A program made the position numbers and the translations under genes. From Brevundimonas sp. (GTDB taxonomy: Bacteria; Pseudomonadota; Alphaproteobacteria; Caulobacterales; Caulobacteraceae): a stretch of 5,073 nt of DNA. The notes under the pieces were generated by a model. It saw nothing but the letters and a program-made list of their open reading frames with translations, was not told where the DNA came from and ran no database searches. Below, one piece after another: positions 1-5,073 of this stretch. Positions within the stretch are counted from its first letter, which is position 1. The number at the start of each line of letters is the position of its first letter. Location: the NCBI RefSeq assembly GCF_031082345.1, contig NZ_JAVHLH010000060.1:2416-7488 (forward strand), in the 5' to 3' direction.

Positions 1-1138
1 GACGCAGGTGCAGGCCTCCAAGATCCGCCTCCAGGACATCGCCGACAGCGCCGCCCTCGCCGCCGCCAACGACCTGTCTCTGGCCACCGACGGCTCCAAC
101 GCCAAGGAGCGGGCCCGGGCCTATGTCGACACTCACCTGAGCGAATGGGTCGAGGCGCCGAGGGTCGAAGCCGTCTATGAGGTGCTGGACGTCGACGGAC
201 AGCGCGCCATCCAGGTGCTGCTGAAAGGCCACCGGTCGTCCTTCTTCGGAAGCCTGCTGCCTCCCGGAGGCTGGCATTTCAACGCGAAGTCGACCGCCAC
301 GACCATGGGCATGGTGCCGCTGTGCGTGCTGGTCAGCGGCGATCAGGGCAATCAGCTGCTGTACGTCAGGGACACGAGCAAGCTGAACGCGCCGTCCTGT
401 CTGGTGCATTCGAACCGCGACATCGAAGCTCAGGGGGCCGCGAGCATCACCGCCGCCTCGGTCCAGTCGGTCACGACCGCGCGGGGGTTCATCACCCCGA
501 CGGCGAATACCGGCGCGGCCTCGATCACGGACCCCTTCGCCAATCTTGATCTGGAACGGCAGAGCGGCTTCGGGCTGATGTGCACCGCCGGCGAACTGGT
601 GAATCGCATCGTGGTGACTTCCGGAACGCATTACATCCCGCCGGGCAGGCACTGCGGCGGTATTGATGCCCGGGGGACGGCCCGCATCATCCTCGAGCCC
701 GGGGAGCATATGTTCCGCCAGGGACACCTGGTCATCGACGAGACCGCGCGGCTCGAGGGGCAGGACGTGGTGGCCTTTTTCGACGCCGCGTCGAAATTCG
801 AGTTCAAGGGCCAGGCCCTGGTGAACCTCGATGGACGCAAGTCTGGCCCCTACGCCGGCATCGTCATGGGCGCGATGCGCGACAACCGGCAGGATTTCGT
901 CGTCTCGGCGGACCATGTGGAGAGCCTGCTGGGCGTGATCTACGTCCCCTCGGCGCGGCTCATCGTCGAGGGGACCGCGGACGTGGCCCGCGACAGCGCC
1001 TGGACCGTGATCGTCGCCCATCAGGTTCAGCTCAAGGGCTCGCCGTCGCTGTTCATCAACGCCAACTACGACGCCAGCGACGTGCCCGTGCCCGACGGCG
1101 TCGGCCCGCGCACCGGCGGGTCACGCCTGCTCGACTAG
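1..1138 (+). CDS. TadG-related pilus assembly / secreted protein, 5' end missing
   Basis: The frame is open from the left edge (first whole codon at base 2) to a TAG at 1136-1138. The first visible residues, including RLQDIADSAALAAAND, match the helix that follows the single membrane anchor in TadE/TadG-like proteins, so the GTG at base 8 is almost certainly internal and the anchor lies outside the window. Counting from base 8, residues about 100-360 have the layout I know from alphaproteobacterial TadG-related proteins: a segment starting at C106 (LCVLVSGD), a second around C131, then C192, then IPPGRHCGGID with C216. Short strand-turn units follow (EPGEHMF, LEGQDVVAFF, FEFKGQALVNL), then LLGVIYVPSARLIVEG and a tail with NANYDASDVPVP. 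The units suggest a beta-solenoid-like exported domain, and the four cysteines could form disulfides outside the cytoplasm. The family is linked to Tad/Flp pilus assembly, but its exact role is poorly known and no other tad gene is visible. The stop overlaps the convergent oxidoreductase gene by 4 bp. The family call is good; the function is inferred. Confidence 0.82.
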   Translation, partial: TQVQASKIRLQDIADSAALAAANDLSLATDGSNAKERARAYVDTHLSEWVEAPRVEAVYEVLDVDGQRAIQVLLKGHRSSFFGSLLPPGGWHFNAKSTATTMGMVPLCVLVSGDQGNQLLYVRDTSKLNAPSCLVHSNRDIEAQGAASITAASVQSVTTARGFITPTANTGAASITDPFANLDLERQSGFGLMCTAGELVNRIVVTSGTHYIPPGRHCGGIDARGTARIILEPGEHMFRQGHLVIDETARLEGQDVVAFFDAASKFEFKGQALVNLDGRKSGPYAGIVMGAMRDNRQDFVVSADHVESLLGVIYVPSARLIVEGTADVARDSAWTVIVAHQVQLKGSPSLFINANYDASDVPVPDGVGPRTGGSRLLD

Positions 1139-2004
1139 CGGCGGCCGGGTCGCGCCTGAAGCCGCGCCGTCAGGCTTGAGGTGTCCCATCGCGCGCCGCC
1201 CATGGCCTGCACTTCGGAATAGAACTGGTCGACCAGAGCCGTCAGCGCCAGATGGGCGCCGTTGGCCCGCGCCTCGTCGAGCACCAGACCCAAGTCCTTG
1301 CGCATCCAGTCGACGGCGAAACCGAACTCGAACTCGCCCGCCGCCGCCGTCTTCCAGCGGTTGTCCATCTGCCACGACTGGGCCGCGCCCTTCGAGATCG
1401 CGTCATAGACCGCGTCCGTGTCCAGTCCCGCCGTCTGGGCGAAATGGACGGCCTCGGCCAGGCCCTGGACCACGCCGGCGATGGCGATCTGGTTGACCAT
1501 CTTGGTCAGCTGCCCCGCCCCGGACGGCCCCATGTGCTTGACGGCCTTGGAATAATGCATGAGCACCGCCTCGACCCGCGTCAGGGCCGCCGGATCGCCA
1601 CCGGCCATGACGCTGAGCTGGCCGTTCTCGGCCCCCGCCTGCCCGCCCGAGACCGGCGCGTCGATGAAGAAGGCCCCCTGCCCCGCGGCCAGATCCGCCA
1701 TGTCGCGGGCTACGCGGGCCGAGGTCGTGGTGTGGTCGACGACGACGGCCCCGGGGGCCAGCGACGGCATGGCCGCGGCCACGACCTCGCGCACGTCGTC
1801 GTCATTGCCGACGCACAGGATGAACAGCTCCGCGCCCGCCGCCGCGTCCGCCACCGTGGCGGCGAAATGGCCGCCGACGGCCCCGGCCCAGGCGCGCGCC
1901 TTGTCCGGCGAGCGGTTGAAGCCCGCGACGTCGTGACCGGCCTCGACCAGGTGACGCGCCATGGGGCCGCCCATCACGCCCAGTCCCGCGAAGCCGATCT
2001 TCAT
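1135..2004 (-). CDS. NAD(P)-dependent oxidoreductase, 3-hydroxyisobutyrate dehydrogenase family
   Basis: This 289-residue protein belongs to the beta-hydroxyacid dehydrogenase family (3-hydroxyisobutyrate dehydrogenase, tartronate semialdehyde reductase and relatives), which oxidises or reduces small hydroxyacids with NAD(P) in the cytoplasm. Its length is normal for the family. The N-terminus carries the dinucleotide-binding fingerprint GLGVMG at residues 7-12. The substrate motif DAPVSGG is at 115-121. The catalytic segment GAGQLTKMVN has the expected lysine K168 and asparagine N171, followed by the all-helical C-terminal domain with K236-D237 (MRKDLG). All key residues are present, so it should be active. 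The exact substrate cannot be read from sequence, so calling it mmsB or garR would be a guess. It starts 10 bp after the flavin reductase stop with a Shine-Dalgarno overlapping that stop, so the two are probably cotranscribed. Its TAG stop shares CTAG with the facing TadG-like gene. Confidence 0.93.
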   Translation of the reverse strand: MKIGFAGLGVMGGPMARHLVEAGHDVAGFNRSPDKARAWAGAVGGHFAATVADAAAGAELFILCVGNDDDVREVVAAAMPSLAPGAVVVDHTTTSARVARDMADLAAGQGAFFIDAPVSGGQAGAENGQLSVMAGGDPAALTRVEAVLMHYSKAVKHMGPSGAGQLTKMVNQIAIAGVVQGLAEAVHFAQTAGLDTDAVYDAISKGAAQSWQMDNRWKTAAAGEFEFGFAVDWMRKDLGLVLDEARANGAHLALTALVDQFYSEVQAMGGARWDTSSLTARLQARPGRR

Positions 2005-2011
2005 GTCCGTG

Positions 2012-2016
2012 CCCTC
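2012..2016 (-). promoter_or_regulatory. Ribosome binding site of the oxidoreductase gene
   Basis: Read on the minus strand, GAGGG lies 7 bases before the ATG at 2004-2002 and overlaps the TGA stop (2017-2015) of the upstream flavin reductase gene. This supports the ATG as start and suggests translational coupling within a two-gene unit. Confidence 0.7.
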
Positions 2017-2515
2017 AGCTGTTCGGTTCGGTCGCGGCCCCGTAGCGGCCGCGGTAGTAGGTCAGGGCGTCGCCCGGCCGGGTTTCGAAGCGCTGGACCT
2101 CGCCGACGATGGCCAGGTGGTCGCCCAGGACGATGCGATCGTGGGCCGTGCAATCCAGCCGGGTCAGGGCGTTCTTGAGGCGGGGCGGTTCGGGGCTGGA
2201 GCTGTCGAACTCGTCCGAGGACAGCCGACAGACGCCCCAGGCGAAGCGATCGGACATCTCCCGGTCCTCGACGGGCAGCACGTGCACGGCGAAACGGTCG
2301 GCCGTGGCGAAGGCGTCATGCCGCCACGAGGCGCGGTCGAGACACCACAGGATCAGCGGCGGCCGCAGCGAGACCGAGGTGAAGGAGTTGACCGTGATCC
2401 CGAACGGTCCTTCGTCGGTGTGGGCCGTGACGACGCAGACCCCGGTCGCGAAGCCGCCCAGGGCCTGCCGGTAGGCGGCGATATCGAACGCGTCGGGGGT
2501 CTCTGGAACGGTCAC
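2015..2515 (-). CDS. Flavin reductase-family protein (NAD(P)H:FMN oxidoreductase-like)
   Basis: This 166-residue protein matches the flavin reductase-like split-barrel family (HpaC, RutF and StyB type). These proteins bind FMN or FAD and use NAD(P)H to supply reduced flavin to a partner monooxygenase. Family signatures in order are: ALGGFATGVCVVTA at residues 18-31; the flavin-binding stretch GITVNSFTSVSLRPPLILW at 39-57; VHVL at 77-80; GDHLAIVGEV with D132 and H133 at 131-140; and YYRGRYG at 153-159 near the C-terminus. The length is typical of the single-domain form. The start is GTG at 2515-2513; an in-frame TAG at 2527-2525 rules out a longer form, and no convincing ribosome binding site precedes it. 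No monooxygenase is in the window, so the partner, if any, is elsewhere. The oxidoreductase gene follows after 10 bp. The family is confident; which flavin, donor and partner are unknown. Confidence 0.92.
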   Translation of the reverse strand: MTVPETPDAFDIAAYRQALGGFATGVCVVTAHTDEGPFGITVNSFTSVSLRPPLILWCLDRASWRHDAFATADRFAVHVLPVEDREMSDRFAWGVCRLSSDEFDSSSPEPPRLKNALTRLDCTAHDRIVLGDHLAIVGEVQRFETRPGDALTYYRGRYGAATEPNS

Positions 2516-2657
2516 CCGGCACGACTAGGCGAGCCCCGGGGCAGCGGCAAGTTCAGATTCCTCGCCGGCGGCGGAACGTGGTGAGCAGGTATCGCAAACG
2601 GGTTCTTAACGTCGACCCGGGACTGTGGGCTGAACTGGATGAGTTGCGAGTCCCCCG
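2516..2657. promoter_or_regulatory. Divergent intergenic region between the flavin reductase unit and motB
   Basis: These 142 bp separate two divergently transcribed units and must contain their promoters if neither is read from further away. I see no confident -35/-10 pair, no sigma-54 (GG-N10-GC type) element and no full CtrA box. What is visible is: a perfect 10-bp palindrome GCCCCGGGGC at 2533-2542; GANTC methylation-type sites at 2556-2560 and 2648-2652; the only TTAA I found in the window, at 2606-2609; and an inverted repeat CGGGT-N11-ACCCG at 2599-2619 that spans it. The regulatory role is inferred from position. Confidence 0.5.
2599..2619. repeat. Short inverted repeat CGGGT-N11-ACCCG, possible operator
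   Basis: The arms CGGGT (2599-2603) and ACCCG (2615-2619) flank an 11-bp spacer containing TTAAC, about 40 bp before motB. A dimeric regulator could bind such a site. Five-base arms arise easily by chance in GC-rich DNA, so this is a weak call. Confidence 0.2.
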
Positions 2658-3560
2658 ATGTCCATGAGCGATCGTCCGATCCTCATCAAGAAGGTCAAGA
2701 AGGTCGCCGGCCACGGTCACCACGGCGGGGCCTGGAAGGTCGCCTATGCGGACTTCGTGACCGCCATGATGGCCTTCTTCCTGCTGATGTGGCTGATCAA
2801 CACGACCGACCCTGAACAGAAGCGCGGCATCGCTGAATATTTCGCCCCGGCCAGCGTGTCGGCGGCGACTTCGGGCTCGGGCGGCATCCTCGGCGGCACC
2901 TCGCTCGGCGACGACGGCGCCAAGGGCTCCGGCTCCCAATCGGTGATCAGCGAGCTGGCCCCGGAAGCCCCGCCGGACGCGCCGCAGGAGGCCGGCCAGA
3001 GCACCAATCTCGCCGCCGCCAGCGAGGCGGAACTGCGCGAGGAGATCGCCCGCCGCGAGGCCGCCGACTTCGCCTCGGCCGCCGAATCCCTGCGCCAGGC
3101 CATGCAGTCGATGCCCGAGCTGGCTGAACTGTCGAAACAGCTGATCATCGACCAGACGCCCGAGGGGCTGCGCATCCAGCTGGTCGACCAGGAAGGCCGC
3201 TCGATGTTCGAGACCAATTCGGCCCGTCCCAATCCGCGCGCCCAGCTGTTGCTCAGGGCCATCTCAAAAGTGATCACCCAGTTGCCCAACCGCATCTCGG
3301 TGACCGGCCACACCTCCGCCGCGCCCGGGTCGAATCGCGCCACCGCGCCCACCGACTGGCCGCTGTCGGCGGCGCGCGCCGACGCCTCGCGCCAGGCCCT
3401 GCAGGCCGCCGGCGTCGACGCCGACCGGGTCTATCAGGTCTCGGGCAAGGCGGGCTCGGATCCGCTCTATCCGGACGACCCGACCCTGGCCGGCAACCGC
3501 CGCATCGCCATCGTGCTGCTGCGCGAGGCGCCGGTGCTGCCGACGGACACCAGTCTGTGA
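2658..3560 (+). CDS. motB: Flagellar motor stator protein MotB
   Basis: This 300-residue protein is MotB, which with MotA forms the ion-conducting stator of the flagellar motor and anchors it to peptidoglycan. Layout: a short basic cytoplasmic N-terminus (IIKKVKK-like, residues 8-15); one membrane helix at about 28-49 with the ion-binding aspartate D32 in AYADFVTAMMAFF; a plug-like amphipathic segment around IAEYF (58-62); and a Gly/Ser/Ala-rich periplasmic linker to about 120. The OmpA/MotB peptidoglycan-binding domain covers about 165-290, with GHTS at 217-220, DWPLSAAR at 233-240 and NRRIAI at 280-285. The usual aspartate of GHTD is a serine here (S220), while R240 is kept. D32 fits a proton-type stator, but ion use is not proven. 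The start is ATG 2658 or possibly ATG 2664; neither has a strong Shine-Dalgarno. No motA is adjacent. The identity is secure. Confidence 0.96.
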   Translation: MSMSDRPILIKKVKKVAGHGHHGGAWKVAYADFVTAMMAFFLLMWLINTTDPEQKRGIAEYFAPASVSAATSGSGGILGGTSLGDDGAKGSGSQSVISELAPEAPPDAPQEAGQSTNLAAASEAELREEIARREAADFASAAESLRQAMQSMPELAELSKQLIIDQTPEGLRIQLVDQEGRSMFETNSARPNPRAQLLLRAISKVITQLPNRISVTGHTSAAPGSNRATAPTDWPLSAARADASRQALQAAGVDADRVYQVSGKAGSDPLYPDDPTLAGNRRIAIVLLREAPVLPTDTSL

Positions 3561-3594
3561 CCGCCCGCCCGCCCCGCGTGAGGCGAAGGCCCTT

Positions 3595-3610
3595 GCCCGG
3601 CGGCCCGGGC
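3595..3610 (+). terminator. Possible hairpin downstream of motB
   Basis: GCCCGG (3595-3600) and CCGGGC (3605-3610) can form a 6-bp stem with a 4-base loop, 34 bp after the motB stop. CCCGCCC at 3564-3570 could pair instead with GGGCGGG at 3607-3613. No T-run follows, so this is not a classical intrinsic terminator; it may only slow transcription or protect the 3' end. The rest of the 120-bp spacer (3561-3680) shows no clear promoter for the next gene. Confidence 0.3.
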
Positions 3611-3665
3611 GGGAGCCAAATCGGCTGATGTTGGACCGGGCGCCAAACTGTCGTCGGAATTGGGT

Positions 3666-3671
3666 GGGGAG
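3666..3671 (+). promoter_or_regulatory. Ribosome binding site that sets the bpt start
   Basis: GGGGAG lies 9 bases before the GTG at 3681. A longer reading from TTG at 3660 would place this site inside the coding region and add seven residues not usual in the family, so GTG 3681 is the preferred start. Confidence 0.75.
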
Positions 3672-3680
3672 CTGCCGCCC

Positions 3681-4415
3681 GTGACCCAGTTCGTTCCCAC
3701 GCGTCAGCTTCGCTTCTACATGACCTCGGTGGCCCCCTGCCCCTATCTGCCGGGTCAGACCGAGCGGAAGGTGTTCGCCAACCTGCCGTTCAGCGAGGGC
3801 GCCCACGTCAACGACGAGCTGACCCAGGCCGGCTTCCGGCGCAGCCAGAACATCGCCTACCGCCCGGCCTGCGAGGGCTGCGACGCCTGCGTCTCGGTGC
3901 GCCTGCCGGTGCCCGAGTTCCTGTTCTCAAGGTCCGAGCGCAAGGTGCTGAAGCGCAACGAGGACCTGACCCGCGACCTGGTCGAGGCCGAGGCGACGAT
4001 GGAGCAGTTCGACCTGCTGCGCCGCTACCTGAACGGCCGCCATCCGGGCGGGGGAATGAGCAGCATGGGCTGGCTCGACTATGTCGCCATGGTCGAGGAT
4101 ACGTCGGTGCGGACCCATCTGATCGAGTATCGGCTGCCCTCGCCCGACGGCGGGCCCGGCGATCTGGTCGGGGTGTGCCTGACCGACCTGCTCTCGGACG
4201 GGCTGTCGATGGTCTACAGCTTCTTCGACCCGGCGCTGGAGGCGCGCAGCCTGGGCCGGTTCGCCATCCTGGACCATGTCCGGCAGGCGGCCATGGTGGG
4301 TCTGCCCTTCGTCTATCTCGGCTACTGGGTCCAGGGCTCGCAGAAGATGGACTACAAGGCCGGCTTCCGGCCGCTGGAGCAGCTGACCCGATTCGGTTGG
4401 GAGCGGCTGCCCTAG
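3681..4415 (+). CDS. bpt: Aspartate/glutamate leucyltransferase (N-end rule, arginyltransferase family)
   Basis: From GTG 3681 the product has 244 residues and begins MTQFVPTRQLRFY, as Bpt proteins do. Bpt attaches leucine from Leu-tRNA to proteins with N-terminal Asp or Glu, marking them for ClpS/ClpAP degradation in the cytoplasm. The N-terminal ATE domain shows APCPYLPG (C20), ERKVFANL at 28-35, and YRPACEGCDACVSVR with C64, C67 and C70. The C-terminal GNAT-like transferase domain shows YLNGRHPGGGMSSM (116-129), YSFFDP (149-154), LGRFAILDHV (161-170) and VYLGYWVQGSQKMDYKAGFRPLE up to about residue 223. Every family landmark I know is intact and the length is normal. The same family contains arginyl-transferases; for this length and bacterial context leucyl-transfer to Asp/Glu is expected, but the tRNA specificity is inferred. 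The gene follows motB by 120 bp and ends on a CTAG shared with the facing protease gene. Confidence 0.95.
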   Translation: MTQFVPTRQLRFYMTSVAPCPYLPGQTERKVFANLPFSEGAHVNDELTQAGFRRSQNIAYRPACEGCDACVSVRLPVPEFLFSRSERKVLKRNEDLTRDLVEAEATMEQFDLLRRYLNGRHPGGGMSSMGWLDYVAMVEDTSVRTHLIEYRLPSPDGGPGDLVGVCLTDLLSDGLSMVYSFFDPALEARSLGRFAILDHVRQAAMVGLPFVYLGYWVQGSQKMDYKAGFRPLEQLTRFGWERLP

Positions 4416-5073
4416 CCCGTCACCGGCGTCGAGGTTTCGTAGCCGGACGCCGACGCCTCGCCCGCCCAGACCCCCGGATCCTGGCCGCCGCCGAACTTCA
4501 CCAGGGCGTCGATGCGTTTCTGGATCGGCGGGTGGCTGGCGAACAGGCCCTCAAGGCCGACGCCGTCGGGCTGGTTGTCGAGGAACAGCTGCTGCACCTC
4601 GTCCGGCCCCTTGACCGAGGAGCGGCCCTCGACCTTGCGCAGGGCCGAGATCATGGCGTCGGGGTTCTTGGTCAGCTCGACCGCCCCGGCGTCGGCGACG
4701 AACTCGCGGGTGCGCGACAGCATCATGCGGATGACGAAGGCCAGGGCGAAGCCGACCACGGCGAAGGCGATGCCGATCAGGATCAGCGGCATGGCGTTCT
4801 TGTTGTCGCGCCGCCCGCCGCGGGAATAGAGCAGGCCCCGGAACACCATCTCGGCGATGACGCTGATGATGCCCGCGAAAATCGAGGCGATCACCATGGT
4901 CCGCACGTCCTTGTTGATGACGTGGGTCAGTTCGTGGGCCAGCACCGCCTCGAGCTCGTCGCGGGTCAGGGTGTTCACCAGGCCGCGGGTGACGGTGACG
5001 CTGTACTGGCCCTCGTGCAGGCCGGTGGCGTAGGCGTTGAGGCTGTCGCGGTTGATGTCGCTCTTGAGTGGTG
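4412..5073 (-). CDS. HtpX-like M48 family zinc metalloprotease, N-terminus missing
   Basis: The frame is open at the right edge and ends with TAG at 4414-4412; 219 codons are visible. The GTG at 4978 that can be read as a start is internal, because 31 more in-frame codons precede it with the family segment LNAYATG and VTVTRGLVN. Counting from 4978, the zinc site HELTH is at residues 15-19 (H15, E16, H19) and the third ligand E92 is in SRTREFVAD. Two membrane helices lie at about 28-50 and 63-88, and a C-terminal SHPPIQKRIDAL motif at about 148-159. M48 proteases of this kind sit in the cytoplasmic membrane and degrade damaged membrane proteins. Catalytic residues are complete. The segment after NAYATG differs from classical E. 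coli-type HtpX (NAFATGRNP) and resembles M48 proteins often found next to lemA, so htpX is not assigned as symbol. Roughly 70-110 residues are outside the window. Confidence 0.9.
   Translation of the reverse strand, partial: PLKSDINRDSLNAYATGLHEGQYSVTVTRGLVNTLTRDELEAVLAHELTHVINKDVRTMVIASIFAGIISVIAEMVFRGLLYSRGGRRDNKNAMPLILIGIAFAVVGFALAFVIRMMLSRTREFVADAGAVELTKNPDAMISALRKVEGRSSVKGPDEVQQLFLDNQPDGVGLEGLFASHPPIQKRIDALVKFGGGQDPGVWAGEASASGYETSTPVTG

Noticed and set aside
1252..2178. A 308-codon open frame on the plus strand, opposite the oxidoreductase and flavin reductase genes.
   Set aside because: Its product is Arg/Gly/Pro-rich with no recognisable domain, and it runs across two well-supported minus-strand genes. 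It is the antisense shadow expected where third positions are mostly G or C.
2533..2542. The perfect palindrome GCCCCGGGGC upstream of the flavin reductase gene.
   Set aside because: A 10-bp pure G/C palindrome is not rare in DNA this rich in G and C. It is mentioned in the intergenic entry but not called as an operator.
1961..2584. A 207-codon plus-strand open frame over the flavin reductase gene.
   Set aside because: It is antisense to a clear flavin reductase, is Gly/Arg/Asp-rich in composition and has no family motif.
2606..2609. TTAA as a possible CtrA binding site before motB.
   Set aside because: The CtrA site needs a second TTAA at 7-bp spacing or a good TTAACCAT half-site; neither is present.
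2621..2652. A possible sigma-54 promoter in the G-rich stretch before motB.
   Set aside because: No GG and GC pair with the required 10-base spacing in a TGGCAC/TTGC context is present.
2744..3352. A 202-codon minus-strand open frame inside motB.
   Set aside because: It is Ser/Ala-rich shadow sequence opposite a gene of secure identity.
3631..3660. TTGGAC at 3631-3636 as a -35 box for bpt.
   Set aside because: No matching -10 element is found at a suitable distance, so a promoter cannot be supported.
3264..3806. A 180-codon minus-strand open frame over the motB end, the spacer and the bpt start.
   Set aside because: It covers the intergenic spacer, but its product is low-complexity Gly/Arg-rich sequence and two real genes lie opposite it.
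1..5073. tRNA or rRNA genes, CRISPR arrays, insertion sequences, phage genes or a defence system.
   Set aside because: No cloverleaf, direct-repeat array, transposase or terminal repeat was seen, and recognisable housekeeping genes fill nearly the whole window.

Overview
The window looks like ordinary chromosomal DNA from a high-GC alphaproteobacterium, most likely of the order Caulobacterales (a Brevundimonas- or Caulobacter-like organism). The indications are strong G/C preference at third codon positions, a flagellar motB with no motA beside it (known from Caulobacter), an alphaproteobacterial-type N-end-rule transferase, a TadG-type pilus protein, and scarcity of GANTC, the site of the CcrM methyltransferase. 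The order is inferred from family knowledge and was not tested by a search.

Layout: (1) bases 1-1138, plus strand, the 3' part of a TadG-related pilus assembly/secreted protein whose N-terminal membrane anchor lies off the left edge. (2) Bases 2515 down to 1135, minus strand, a two-gene unit: a flavin reductase-family protein, then 10 bp later a 3-hydroxyisobutyrate dehydrogenase-family oxidoreductase. (3) A 142-bp divergent intergenic region (2516-2657) that must hold the start signals for the flavin reductase unit and for motB. (4) Bases 2658-3560, plus strand, motB, the peptidoglycan-anchored stator subunit of the flagellar motor. (5) A 120-bp GC-rich spacer with a possible hairpin. (6) Bases 3681-4415, plus strand, bpt, the leucyl-transferase of the bacterial N-end rule. 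(7) Bases 5073 down to 4412, minus strand, an HtpX-like M48 membrane metalloprotease whose N-terminus lies off the right edge.

The genes do not form one pathway. They are housekeeping or surface functions: pilus, redox metabolism, flagellar stator, protein degradation and membrane protein quality control. There are no mobile elements, tRNA or rRNA genes, CRISPR arrays or phage genes, and no sign of recent transfer. Packing is tight: both convergent gene pairs end on one shared CTAG, which supplies a TAG stop to each strand.

I found no evidence for a previously undescribed system. The observations most worth checking are the two CTAG double stops, a serine at the usual peptidoglycan-binding aspartate position of MotB, and two GANTC sites in the motB upstream region in a window otherwise poor in that motif.
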